Notes under the pieces: generated by a model | Databases searched by the model: none | Told to the model about the DNA's origin: nothing | The model's input: only the letters and a program-made list of their open reading frames with translations | Part shown: positions 47,401 to 62,400 of the stretch, one piece after another | Layout: every line of letters begins with the position of its first letter | Numbering within the stretch: position 1 is the first letter of the stretch | Source of the DNA: Actinernus sp. WN-2022 | Taxonomy: Eukaryota; Cnidaria; Anthozoa; Actiniaria; Actinernidae | DNA length: 64,000 nt | Reading direction: 5' to 3' | Assembly (NCBI GenBank): GCA_030867875.1 | Contig: JAOWCC010000442.1 | Span: 1 to 64,000 of the forward strand | Position numbers and translations under genes: made by a program

Positions 47401-50400
47401 CCTCAGACTGACCTCTAGATTTTCTAATAAAAAAATATTTCATAACAAAATAAAGGCAAAACCAGAAAATGACAACTACATGTATGAAGCATTAAATTCA
47501 TTTATTTTCAATTTGTTATCTGGTAAACAAGTACCAATACTTATATAATTATTCAACTTCAAGGCTATACATTTCATCGTATTAATATTTCCTTTTTCAT
47601 TTCTGGAACGATAAAAAGAAGCTGATATGTGCTAATTAAGAGTGTGCCTATTGTTGATCAGAACTATATACATAATTGAAACCAACTTGATTATAAATTT
47701 GGCATAATTTTAAAAAGGCATTATAAAATTTGATATACTTGGTTAATTGATACATATATTTAACCCTTGTCCAAACAAAAAGCTTACTTAAACAATAGTC
47801 ACTATTAGTGTAAATAATGCAGAAAGTTTCAACTTATCTTTTCGTTGCAATTCCCAAAGAATATTAACCCATTCTTTAATAGCCGTGACTTAGTTTGCCG
47901 CCGCCATCTTTATTGCTGTGGCACCTGGCCTTCTCTTAGTGGATCAGCGGGTCACAATGCCTGTGGGCTCAATCTTCAACGGTTTTTGGCGGACAATTTT
48001 TACACTAACTGTAAAGTGAACTGGTGAAGGGAGTTTGGAGGTTTATTCAAAGGAAATTGTTCTAAATAACGGGTATTAAGACAAGGAAACTCGCACTGCC
48101 GGTTATGGTGATTACTTAATTGAAAAGTGCAAAGTTATTGTGATTGCAAAACCGGATCAATAGTGGTCAACGGAAAACATCGTTACAACGTACTACAAAG
48201 TTCAACTTAGTATTACTGAATCAGGAGGTGTGAATCAGGCAAGTACATGCAGTAACTCATTCCTATACGTTACAGCTAATTTAACAAGTTTAACAATGTT
48301 CATTTATCTGTATCAGTGCGTTAATTACCGAAGATCACCGTCTCAGTCACAGTACGTTCTAATACTTTGCATTGTCTGACTGCTTTATACATTATGTTCT
48401 GCCCGCCATAAACTTTAGCAGAGTAAATACTGTATAGTGTTTCTGAAACGTTTTGAAATCTACTTTTAGTTGATCATACCCTGAGTGTTTATCTTCCCTG
48501 CTGATGCAGATCAACACTAGTTTTTACAGGAACTAGTAACCCATAAACCATTTCATGGTTGTCATAATTACCACTACGATATCTACTTCAATTAGCGATA
48601 GCACTGGTGCTTAACTGAAAAGAGCTCCTGAAAATGAGTCAAAATCCCACATTTGAGAGTTTACCTCACCTAGAAGCCAAGATACAGTCAAGTAAAGTGT
48701 GCTATTTTTACAAACATTTGTATGAGGGTGCATGTGCAACAATTTGCACCCTCGCATACAAGTGTCTGTAAAATTGTCTTACTTTGTGGGATTATTATAC
48801 AATGTAACTATCGAATTTGGGATTTTTACTAATTTTGAGGTGCTCTTTGTAGTGGTACCGGTGCTATCGCTAATTGAAGTAGATATCGTAGTATTAATGG
48901 CAACCTTCAAATGGTCTATTTATACCATGCAAGTCAGTTAATAGACTAATTAAGTGACCATTATTTTTGTCCCTATAATTTAAGTATATTATAAACAATT
49001 CTAGACAAGCTCAAGACAACTAATCACATGTGTTTCTTTTTCTAGGCAGTAAACAATGCTTAAGTACTGAACAAGAGAACAAGTGCATGAATCCCTGGAG
49101 GACCTCAGTACTTCAAGGGAAAAGGTGTCTGTTCTCAAAATAATGGTGGACTTAATTGTTACATACATGTACTAGTCAGAACCTAAAAGAGTATTATCTT
49201 TTAGTTTAAATAACAATCCCATATTATTATAATTATCGAAGAAGTAAACACTTATGTAAAACTTTTTTTTTTAACTAGACTAGCGAGCAGCACTCCAATA
49301 AGTTTGGCTTGTAGTATTTTTGTCTCACATTTTCATCTGGCTTTAGCAGACTTTGTAAGGGAGTTTACTAAGCTACCTGTAGAATTTATGTATAATTTTC
49401 TAACTACAAGTAGCAGGAAATTCCAAAACAGAATACCCTGTAAAGATGTGGTGTGCATGTACAGGAACTGGGCTGTTTACACAGCTGAGCTGCTCTGTGT
49501 AATAGGAAAGGCTTTTTGGGCCACAGTTTTTAGTGCTAAGACTAATACACAATACATTGTATATTTCACTCCCTAATATATTATACAGTTTTTCTAGTGA
49601 GACTTATAAAATTATCCGACACTGTCTTTTACATGTATAAGGCACTGTTCTGTTTGCAATCATTAATAAATTTGTTGTTGCGAGTGACTATAGTAGTTTC
49701 ATAAGTGTGGTCTTTACATCTACATGTAGTGAAAGGGTTAATTTTTATTGACTATGGTATTCCATCATTGGTTGACTGATCTGATCAAGTATGGGGCATG
49801 GTTGATCATGGTATTCCATGGTTGACTGATGTGAAGCATGGGACATGGTTGACCATGGTATTCCATGGTTGACTGATGTGAAGCATGGGACATGGTTGAC
49901 CATGATATTCCATGGTTGACTGATCTGAAGTATGGGACATGGTTGACCATGGTATTCCATGGTTGACTGATGTGAATCATTGGATATGGTTGACCATGGT
50001 ATTCCATGGTTGACTGATACACATGTGTCACACATGATATGCACATGTGTCACACATGAAATTACACATGATATGCACATGTGTCACACATGAAATTACA
50101 CATGATATGCACATGTGACACACATGAAATTACACACGATATGCACATGTGACACACATGAAATTACACATGTGATACACATGAAATTACACATGATATG
50201 CACATGTGATGCACATGTGATACACATGAAATTGCACATGTGTCACACATGATATCACATGTGTCACACATGATGTGTTGGGCAAATTTTATAGTGTGTT
50301 ACACATGTGTTGCACATATATTCTGATTAAACTTTCACACATCTTTCACATGTGTAACACATGTGATGTCACATGTGTAACACATGTGATGTCACATGAA

Positions 50401-53400
50401 ATTCACATGTGTGCTCACCACTGTCACACATGTGTAGTTTTGGTAAGGCATTAATTAACCTTTTGAAGGATTGGATCATTGCACAAAGATACCTAATTCT
50501 GATTAAGAAGAGATTGAGGCAGACTACATGTATCTGCATGCAAGGTTACAGCCCATAATTTGCTGCGTGTGTCAGATGATGCTGAGTGAGGTTCTCACAG
50601 CATGACAATTATTGGTTTTAATTTTGAGGGCAGTCAAGCGATAACTAGAAATATCATATGCTGCCTGTTTTAGGACCTGTTTTCTCTTCTTTTTATCTTA
50701 TTCCCTGGGATATGTGGACTAGTCCAACTCACTTTGAATATTCATATTTGTCTTTCATTATTTATTCCTGCTGTCTATTATTTTATTTTAATTTAATTTG
50801 CAATGTGTATTATTTCACTCCTTATCTCCACTTTGAATATTGCTACTTGAATATGATTTCTTTCTACTGTCTGTTAATTTAACTATTATGTGTATTATAT
50901 TTATCTTTGAAAAAAATTGCTACTTGTGTTCCATTATTTGTTTCTACAGCTATGTTTCTACAGCTAAGGGATACAACTGCCCGGACTAGCTGGACTAAGG
51001 GATATGGAGATACTAAGGGGTACAACTGCCTGGACTAGGCGGACTAACTGGACTAAGGGATATGTAGATACATTTTGTACTAAGGGATACTACTGCCCGG
51101 ACTAGGCGGACTAACTGGACTAAGGGATATGTAGATGCTAAGGGTACAACTGCCCGGTCTAGGTGGACTAACTGGACTAAGTGATATGGAGATACTAAGG
51201 GATACAACTGCCCGGACTAGGTGGACTAACTGGACTAAGTGATATGGAGATACTAAGGGATACAACTGCCCGGACTAGGCAGACTAACTGGACTAAGGGA
51301 TATGTAGATACTAAGGGATACAACTGCCCGGACTTATAAGGCGGACTAACTGGACTAAGGGATATGTAGATACTAAAGGATACAACTGCCCAGACTAGGC
51401 GGACAAAGGGATATGTAGATACTTAGGGTACAACTGCCCGGACTAGGTGGACTAAGGGATATGTAGATACTAAGGGATACAACTGCCCGGACTAGGCGGA
51501 CTAACTGGACTAAGGGATATGTAGATACTAAGGGTACAACTGCCCGGACTAGATGGACTAAGGGATATGTAGATACTAAGGGATACAACTGCCCGGACTA
51601 GTTGGACTAAGAGATATGTAGATACTAAGGGATACAACTGCCTGGACTAGGTGGACTAAGGGATATGTAGATACTGAGGGATACAACTGCCTGGACTAGG
51701 CGGACTAACTGGACTAAGGGATATGGAGATACTAAGGGTACAACTGCCTGAACTAGGCGGACTAACTGGACTAAGGGATATGTAGATACTAAGGGTACAA
51801 CTGCCTGGACTAGGTGGACTAACCAGTTTGCTGATCTAGAAATCGATCCCATGTGTGAATTATAAGGTGAATGGATTTAAAAGATATGGTTGCATGTTCA
51901 TATCTGCACCTTCTGCACAAATGATGTGTATATTATATCAATGGTAACTGAATATTGTAAATCCCATTTGTGTGAATTAATAAAACCATGAATGCTTTAG
52001 TCACAAATACATTGATGGTTTTGCATTCCCTTGAATGGTTCTGAATATTGTAAATCCCATTTGTGTGAATTAATAAAACCATGAATGGTTTAGTCACAAA
52101 TGCATTGATGGTTTTGCATTTCCCTTGAATGGTTCTGAATATTGTAAATCCATTTGTGTGAATTCCATTTGTGTGAATTAATAAAACCATGAATGGTTTA
52201 GTCACAAATGCATTGATGGTTTTGCAATTCCCTTGAATGTTTTTCTCATTGTTAGTCCCAATCATGGTAATTCAGTTTCCCAACTGTGGTTTTCTTAAAA
52301 AACATTGATGTTTTTCAATTTCCCATTTCTGTAGAATGGGAAATTGGAAATCAAACCATTAATGTTTTTTCGTATCAATGGGAATTTGATGAAACCCACA
52401 CTGATTTTAATAAAACCACAAATGGAATTTTCGATTTTTTTTTTCCTGTGAAGTAGTGTTGATTTCATGAAATCGACAAGTGAAATAATTGAAGACGAAA
52501 TTTACGATATTTTTTACACAAGGGTTTGATTACAATTTTAGCAGGCACAAATCATTCCCAATCATCAGATGATTGTTTCAAGGTGTAACTTGTACTATTG
52601 CTAAAAGCATATTACTAGCTACATATGAGGAGCAGAATGAAAAAGTGATCATCTTGTTCATCTTATTTATTTTTTACTCTTTAATGCCAGCAGGTATAAA
52701 TGAATGTCATACATCAAAATCAACCCCTCTGACAGGATTCCTATTTTTTGTGGTCATATTTGTAATGCATCAAAATCATGAAAATTTCACCCCTGATTTT
52801 AATTGTCGTAAATTTCTTGAAAATGACGTTTTTTGTTAGGAATGAAATGTACCGATTCTCGTCAAGAATACACTACAATCTTCAACCTGTTATCAGGAAC
52901 ACCAGTGTTGGAATTATTTAACTTGAATGTCGTCCAGGCCCTTTTTGCCTGATGCGACCCATATCTTAAAAAAAAGAAAGTAAGCGTTGGCAAGTTCCGG
53001 TGGCTTTTGTAAGAGCTGTTGTTGTTGTTGTTCATCCACAAGGACAAAACACCATGCTAACCTGGTTGAGTAACTTCCATGGTAAATGAAGGGCTGTGTG
53101 CAAGAACGGCTTAAGTGACTCCTGATCACATTCTAAATTCTCCTTCAATTTCTTTGTTTTTTAAGGGAGAATTTAGAATGTGATCAGGAGTCACTGAAAT
53201 AAGCCATTTTTGCACACAGCCCTTCAAATGGCCCACTGTTTCTTCACTGTTTAGCACAGCAAATGTGTTCACAATGTTCACTTCTTCATTGTCTTCACTT
53301 TTCCAGGCAAAGATTATTTGAGAATCTACGAATGCTCCCGCATGCTCCTGGTGTTCAAATGCAACGTAAGTGTTACAACAATACACTTTATGATACGTAT

Positions 53401-56400
53401 CCTGATGCAATTGTTACGATATAATATATGGTACAATACATACAGTACTGATCAAAACTACCGTAAAAGACTGCCTATAAGCCGCACCCTGCATATAAGC
53501 CACACCCCCACTTTAGGCTTGCGATCTTATCTTGAGATCAATTTGAAAACTTTAAGGAAATATACCGCTTATAAGCCGCACCCCAACTTTAGCGAACTTA
53601 TAGGAACGTTTTACTATACTTATGATTACACTACAGCTTTAGAAGTACATTTCGATATTATGATACGAGGACAATTACGACTGAACAATGTTTAGATCTT
53701 AAATCTACAATGTATGTGAGCAAGCATGCACTCACTTAGTAGTAACAATCTCCACTTGGGAATTACTGCTTAGTAGAATGCTGCCTTATGTTTTCAAGAA
53801 ACGTTATGATTCTGCAAGATCGCACTTGAATTGAATTCTCTCAGCCATGCACACATGTCTGTCTGGATTTTGACACAACAACACGGGTGCGGGAACTGAG
53901 TTTTTATCGCGTTGTAGTTACTAAAGCACCATACAGCTTCTCAACTTTACTTTCAAAGTGAAATGTTTACTGAAGAAAATACTCTTATAGACAAGTTCTT
54001 TCTATTAATTTAAATCCATTTTCAAAGGTGTGGAAGTCACGTCTTTCAAATTGCCACGGTGCATAATGTGTGAAGTTTTCCGCGAACTGATATGAATATC
54101 AATTAGCTTCATGTAATGTTTGCCGCTTTGAAATTTAAAATTCGCAAAAGACAAATTAAATGTTCTGGATGATTTTTATTTTACTTTGTGAACAGTTTGC
54201 ACGTTCTGCAAAAAGTGCTGGAGTCTCAAATCTCTCAAATCAAAACGGCGAGATGTGAAGTTTTAGATTTGTTGATAATATTATAATTTGCCATGGTCGT
54301 GACTCGTGAGATTGCACGAACAACTTCTTTATACCCAAAGTGTTCTGGATATTCGATCCACTTCTTGAATCTGAATATTTCTCCAGGATTTGTTGAATTT
54401 GAGTCTTTCAATGAGCACATTAAAGAACGAGACTCGAACCAATCAAACTTCACAAAATGTGACCTGTACAGAACCACAATATTAATTAAACACAAACTGG
54501 ATTGTGAAGGAATGTTACGAGAAGAAAACAACATAAAAAAGTTATCAGGGCTCATTTTTCGAAATTTCACGCACACTTCAATCTGAAAAAGCCCGCATAC
54601 AAGCAGCACCCGGACTTTCCTAAAACATGGACCAGTGGTCAAATATTTTAGGAGTTTGAAAATAGTTTCCTTTAGCTCTAAATATTCAGAAAAACCTGTT
54701 ATTTTTAATGAAAACTTTGCTGATTATCGTAATTTCTGGTGTTCTGCTCGCAGGTAAATTGGAATGTGTGCGAGCATGTGCTGTGAAACACAAAATATGT
54801 CAAAGCAAAGACATATCTTTGCACGTATTCGCTTCTCTCTGGAAATAGTTCTTCCCATCTTAGCTTTGACACCTTGAAGCAGCCAGTCTAGGTAATTTAG
54901 AGAAGTTGTCTCATATTTTCATACAAAAAAACTCATTTCTCAAGCTCCAAGTGCAAGAAATGAAGCGAAACTTTGAAAGCCTTGTTTTCATGCCAACCGT
55001 TCCCAGGTTGGCTTTCTTTAAGGGATGTTTAGGTTTTGATCTCCTTTTGTTATATCTTTGCTTCCACAACGTTTCTAAATTTATCATCTTGTAGCAGTCA
55101 GCTTTGATTATGCTCTGCTCAGAAATAATATTGCCAAACTGTTCTCGAGCATGTTTATTCACAGGAAAATGTTGAAATGTTTGGCATGTTTACAAATTCA
55201 TTCTCAGACACTAATAACTTAATTTATACATCGCCCGATCATCGGCATGCAATAGTTTGTCATGTTTTATATCTGGTTAGGGAATTCTGTCTCTTGGATG
55301 AACAGTTAAGGAATCAGGTTTTGAAATTCTCTGGTGGTAATTTCTCCCTAATTTGGGTTCCAAAAAATACACAAAACACAAGTTGGTCATTATCGTAACC
55401 CGATGTATTTGTGACCTCACGTTTGCTATGTGTTTGCTATGTGTTTGCTTTGCATTTACTTTGTGGTTGCTTTGCATTTACAATAGCAAATGCAGGGGTC
55501 TACTCTATATTCATAGTCTTTAAATCATGCAAAATGTAAAGACTATGAATATGTTAAACATTACTAGAGAGCTAAATTATTAAACAGTCATTACTTAAGA
55601 GAGCTAAATTGTATTTAAAAATTAACCTATTGATATACAAACTATTAAAGTGCTCAGTGTTAACTTTGGGGCATGCACAACACTTTTTTCTAAGATTATA
55701 TGGTAGAGTAGTAGATTTAATTTTCGGTATTACTTGCTTTAAAGTGCCACTACAACAACAAATTACCATTTTGATTTTCCACTTTTTCAGTGTCAATATA
55801 AGGTCAATCAGTATTAGAAATATCCGAAATAGTAAAAAAATATTCCCAAATGGGCATGTTAAACCACAATTTTTTTGGAGAGTTTACCGGTAAAATCATG
55901 TCTGCCATTACTGGAAGCCGTTCTCTGTATTCAGTGGAAGTGACATCATACACTTAACATGACAACCTCATGGCGCAAAATGGTGTGCATAAAAATCTAT
56001 CCAACCTCACAAAGATAAATATAACTTTCTCCTTATGTATGTAAAGACGTTTTTAGTAGAAATATGCCTCCAGGCGTTCTGTTCTGCAGACAAGCGTTAA
56101 GTGTATGACATCACTTCCGCTGAATAAACCTTTGTTTAAAGCTGAACAAAGGGAATGGCCTCCAGTAATGGCGGACGTTTAGATTCAATGTTCGGAGCTA
56201 AAATAATAAGACTTGCTTTTGTTGTATCAGAAAACAATTTGAAATGGTAATAATAATATAATATCAACTCTACTTTATGAATATGCAAAAATGTTGATAT
56301 GTCAAATTTGATCGTAGTGGCATTTTAAAGTGCATATGAAGCAAAAATTACATTGAGCTAATGTTAAAATGCTTTCGAAATGAGGAATAATGACATTTTT

Positions 56401-59400
56401 CATTTGTCAAAATCTTGTCTCGTTTCAGAGATATTCAGGTTTTTGTAATATGCAAATGAGATGACGTATGACGTCACCTTGGAGACAAATCACAAATGAA
56501 GAATATCTCTACAAATTCCAATTCTGAAATTACTGAACATTGCCTGTTATTTTTACCTGCCAATCACGTTTCTAAAGCTGGATACCATGTATTAATTAAC
56601 ATAATCAATGTTCTCTGTCAAATCTTTACAGCAATCCCAGAAGATGTCTTGCCAGAGGAGAGTGATAATGAGGATGATGACGACCCAGGACAAAGAATAA
56701 GTAGTAAGTCTACAGGGACTGATGCTGAGACAGGCATGGAAGAATGTTGCTTCCCTTGTTCCTTTAGTCAGTGGAGAGTTTTGGAGTTCTAAACGGTCTG
56801 AGTATCTTAAAGTGCCTATAACCCTTTTCCAATTTTTAGCTTATGAACCTCCGAAAAGTTTTGAGTACTTCTGTGAAGAAAGCTTTGGTTTTGAGTGAAT
56901 ACTTTATGTTCTACGCTTGTTTGAAATCATGTAAATGTAACCTTTCCTGACCCATGACCGTGTAAGTAAAAGCCTGGGTCAATACCTGTATAGACGTCAT
57001 ATAATTAATCCGGCTTGAAGAAATAGTTAACATGTTGACTAAAATGACTTTTTTCTATGCATCAATGTTGTTGTGAAAAAAAGGCGCCATGGAGAATAAT
57101 GCATTAATGAGATGTCAGACGTCTACCCAGGTTTCGACCCAGGCTTTTACTTACATGGTCATGGGTCAGGAAAGGTCACATTTACATGATTTTAAACAAG
57201 CGTAGAACATAAAGTTTTCACTTTTAACCAAAACTTTCTCAACTTTTCGAAGGTTATAAGCTATCAAAATTACAAAAGGGTGATAGGCACTTTAAAGCCC
57301 AATTGAAGGGCTGTGTGCAAAAAGCCGGGCGTAAGTGTAAAATTCGATTTAGCGAACTGTCAATCAAACACGTACTGTCCAGAGATAATTACAGATGAGA
57401 CTTGAAACTTACAGGTTGGCACTTCAATGCAAATATTATCAATTTTAATCAAGGTAAAAGGTGTGTTTCTGTACATGTATTACTTACAGCCTGATTAAGC
57501 CAATCTAGTATTAATGGTCATCTTTAGTTTCATTTGGTAACTCATGGCCTACTAATTTGAGCTTAAAACTCCTTGTGTATAGTGTATTTCTCAGCCAGGG
57601 CGGCGCAGTGGTTTAGCACCACCTCACATCTGTGGCCCAGGTTTGATGCCCGATCGCGGAACCATATGTGAGTTGAGTTTGTTGATATCTCACCCTTGCC
57701 CCAAGGGTTTTTCTCCTGGTTCTTTGGTTTTGCTCGCTCCGCAAAAACCAACAAGCTAAATTCCAATTTGATCTGTGGTTTGGCCGGGTCCTGCCTTTGA
57801 TCAGCCACTATGGTTGTTTCAGGTCCCGTTAAAGTTCAGAGTTTTCTTTACTCCAAATCAGTAGTCCAAGTTACCAAATCGAATAACTTAATCAGGCTTA
57901 GAGGAACTGGATCCATGGGAGCAAAAATCGAAGCCATGATTAAAGTGCACCTATCCTATTTTACAATTTTTATAGATCTATATGAATATCTGCAAAGTTT
58001 TGAGTCGCTTCTGTGAAAAATGTTTTGGTTTATAGAGAATATGCTACATGTATGGTCTACCCTTATTTGAAATCGTGAAAATTTGACCTTTCCTTACCCA
58101 TGACCGAGTAAGTAAGTCATCTCATTAATGCATTATTCGTCAATCATGATGCCTTTCATTCACAACAACATTATTTGATTTATAGAGAATATACACAGTT
58201 TGTGAGTTGTTAGTAAAGAAAAAAGTCATTTTAGTCAAAATGTTTAGTATTTCTTCAAATTAAGTCCAATTAATGAGGTGACATCTACTCAGGAATCAAC
58301 CAAAAACCACTGACTTCATGTATTTAAAGGCACTTGTATGAGATTGGACGTGTTTGTAAATATTATTTTTCACCTCCAATAAATTTATATTGATCGTTGA
58401 TCTTTCTAAAACTGCGTTTTTGAAGATTGTTTGCCATCCAATAAAGCTTTCCCATGGGATCACAAGCTTGATTCATTAGTCATGAAGTGATATATCAGCA
58501 TGTGACTGTTTCATGCAAATAAACGGCCCATTGCAGGGGATCTACTTGTATTATTCTTGTTGAGATCAACATGTTAAAAATCATAAGAATGTGTTAGTTT
58601 ATGTTGTTTAACACAGACTATAGTATCAACTCCTAAAAGTTTATGATAAATTCTGAAATTCTTTTTCGTTAAGGTTTTAAGACTTGGTTTGTATCAAAAT
58701 AGGATAAAAAAAACTGTTTTCTACTGTGAAAAGGGATAAAATCTCCAATACCCAACACATCACGAATCCCCAACAGTATTTTAGACAATTTAGTTAGGAT
58801 TTGAAAGCGATAATTAAAAGTTTGTTTTCAAAACTTCAAGGGCTGAGACGGAGTCATTTCACATTGAAAAATGTACAATATATGTACGCTTTTAACTTTT
58901 TGATCAAAAATAAATAAATATAGTAAACTATATAGTACATGTATGTCTTTGTGGCTTTAATAGACCCTTTCAGCTTGCCTGTTTGTTAACCCATTTCAGA
59001 CCATGTGATAGTTCTCCAGAGGATTCAGTGCTTTGTTTTCCAATCATAGAAATTGGTACATTTCCACTTGGGATACAGAAAAAATATTACTCAAGGAAAA
59101 AGTCACTGGTTGTTGCCCCATTTCAGACCACGTAGCTGAAAGGGTCTATTGTGATGCTGCAAGAGCACTTTCCCAAAATGACAACTCGAACCTTTATTGA
59201 GACCTTAAAATACTGCCATTCTCATTTCTAAAGCAATTTGACACAAATAATATTATTTTATTTTGCCTCGTGTGAAAGTACCATTCATTTTGCGGCACTG
59301 GATCAACATATTAATAATTATTTAAACAATGTTGTTACCTTTCCTTCACAGTACGAGCGTCTGACAAACATATTGCTTGTGATGAGGAATTTTCAGACTC

Positions 59401-62400
59401 TGAAGTCATGAAGGTGAGGGCCGCAGAGATAACCACCTTCGTCGTGAAGGACGATCTCGTAAACGAATCTGCCCCTATCCTATTGAGAAGATGGTGTCTA
59501 ACGGTAGTGCTGAGAATGCAAATGGAAGTGATGATATCAAGTCTACAAATTCAGGATCAAACAGTACTGTACCCAAACCACTGCCTGTGGTAGAAGAGAA
59601 ATCTAAAAGCTCCAGTGGAACCAGCACACCCAAGGAGGGCTTCCCAAAGACAGTTGGCAGTACAACAGCTGGCGAGACCACAACCGAGGTACAAATGTAC
59701 CTTCCCCACAGGATACAAACAGAAAGAGGTAATTACGGTGTTTGCATACTTCCTGCAGTCCTAGAAGTGCTTTTCAGTGGTATTTAACTCTACTTGCCAT
59801 TAATTACCTCAAGTACTAAAACATTTATAGCAGTTGTCGTTTAGTAGAATTCGGAAGTTCACAGTTTGAGACCTTATACTGTACGTAATAGTTCTATCAA
59901 GTTCAATTTGGAGTTGATCTCTTTAAAAGAATCGTGTCTTGAAAAGCATTCAAAAATTAGTCACACTGTACAGGGCCCGATACGGTTGCAAATGCGACCA
60001 AAATACTATCACTTGCGACTAAAACTTTTCCGCCAGTTGCAAATTTTGCGAGTGGTTATTGCCTAAATAAATGAATAAATAGAATGTCCACCAGTCTCAT
60101 GTGTTATGCTTCATTGATATTTTATAACTTTTCAGTGAAATCATGCACCATTTTAACCTTCATTTTCTCATTTTTTATCTCCCTTTAACCAAGTGACAGG
60201 AACCTTCGCTCAGACACAATTTTAAATGGGCGCAGCTTTTTCTCATAAGACCACTGGATTCTTTTTTTTTTTTTGTGACTAAAAATTGCAAACTTAATGC
60301 AACCAAATTTTCGTAACTAGTCGCAGATGCAAGTAGAACTTACCGTATTTTATCACGTATAAGCCACACCTTTTTTGACTTTTAGAATTTGAAAGAAACA
60401 AAATATTGCCACAAAGTTGGGGGTGCGGCTTATACATGTATGTGAGTATTTTCTGAAAACTTTTTTTTGCAATGACCATAAACAAAGCCATATGAACAAT
60501 AGAAATGGCACATTCAACTCACAGAACACGAGTGTCAGCAAGATTTCTACTCAAACTCCTCTCCTTCGCTTTCCAAAGAAAACTAGCTGTCCAGTTGCCT
60601 GTCATCTTCTCTGCTAACTCCTTGAATGGTGTTGTTAAAGGCGGCTAAAGTGAACAAGTTGCACCGTAAATTTGTTGTCGGTAAGTGGTCGGCCGACAGC
60701 TTACCAACAGCTTACCGACAGCTTACCAACAGCTTACCAACAGCTTACCGACAGCTTACCGACAGCTTACCGACAGCTTACCGACAGCTTACCGACAGCT
60801 TACCGACAGCTTACCGACAGTACTTGACGAATGGTTTCCACAGGGAATTTTCGTCTCAAAGTAAAATCCAGCTGATAGTACAAATAGGAAATTTTCGTCT
60901 CAAACTCAAAGTGTGCTCGCTACGCTCTTGATATCACGTAGCTTTCCAATGTTAGAACGAAATTTGTCAATAGCATATTCTTACTACGTTGTAGATAGTT
61001 GGATATCGATGAAAACAGTGTACTCAATAATCTGTCTTTTCTTCTTTGCAGCATATTCGATTCAACTCCGTAAATTAGTGAACCCGCGCCATCTTGGATT
61101 CCCACGTGATATCACGTGTTCTTTAACTGCGGCAAACTGCGGCAAATCTATTATTTTAGAATCCTGACTTTTTGACGCCTCTGGCACGCAGGGTATTTAC
61201 CAAAACCATCTTACTGTACGTTTGTAAAACTGTTTGTCATGAATTCGAATTCGCGTTGGCATTCGTAGGAACATTAAGAGCGAAATTTGTCGTAATATGT
61301 TTGCATGACTTTAGCACAATACTGTACATGTAGTTATCTGTTAATTTGCCGTGAGATCGCACTGTATCGAAGGGGTTTATCGTTGTCACAACGTTGGAAA
61401 CTTTGGAAACTATTAAGCGTATTTTGGTTGAAAATATTCTTGAGCCAGTATGAGATAACGATTCATGCGCTTTCAGACTGATTGTCTGGTTTTTGACACA
61501 ACAGGAGAGGCCCAACAGTGAGTGCCGCGGATATTTTAATTTGTTATCTGTTATCGAAGCGGTTTATCGTTGCCAGAACGTTGGAAACTTAAGAAGGTGT
61601 AAAGCATATTTTGGTTCAAATGAGTCAACCACAGCTTACCGACAGCTTACCAACAGCTTACCGACAGCTTACCGACAGCTTACCGACAGCTTACCGACAG
61701 CTTACCGACAGCTTACCGACAGCTTACCGACAACTTACCAACAGCTTACCAACAGCTTACCGACAGCTTACCAACCACTTACCGACACAATTTTACCGAC
61801 CACTTACCAACCACTTACCGACAGCTTACCGACCACTTACCAACCACTTACCGGCCACTTACCGACCACTTACCGACCACTTACCAACCACTTACCGACC
61901 ACTTACCAACCACTTACCAACCACTTACCGACCACTTACCGACCACTTACCGACCACTTACCGACCACTTAACGACAACGTATTTACGGTGCAACTTGTT
62001 CACTTTAGCCGTTAAAGGCCTTGATTGGTCTTGGAAGCCTTCAAATTTTCAAATAAAGTATAATTCTCATCAAGTTCATGTTGAACTTTGGAGCTCGATC
62101 ACGCTCGATCGGACGTTTGCGAAAACTCTCACCCCAGGCCTCCTTGAAAATCTAAGATCACGGACTCATGCTCATATAGTTTTGCCAAAAAACTTACTTT
62201 CTTGTGTGCTTAAAGGAATGAAGTTCCTTAAATATTGTGTTGTTGGTTAATGGGGGAACAACAGAACAATTCTGAAGTGATTTAAAGACACAAGGTTAAA
62301 ATATACACAAGAAAGGACAAGGAAAGTTGTAACCAATTCGTTGTTGTGATATGACAATCTCTTATGAAGAAGTTTTGCTTCAATTACGGGCATTTATGAA

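Noticed and set aside
49745..50080. Minus-strand frame with repeated NHGIPWSTM
   Set aside because: Artefact of the CCATGG-rich tandem array.
54235..54642. 135-codon minus-strand frame
   Set aside because: Lies within the deacetylase intron, has a plus-strand shadow of similar length, and shows no known motif.
61493..62015. Frames of repeated [11 protein letters not shown]
   Set aside because: Translation of the 11-bp array in all three frames.
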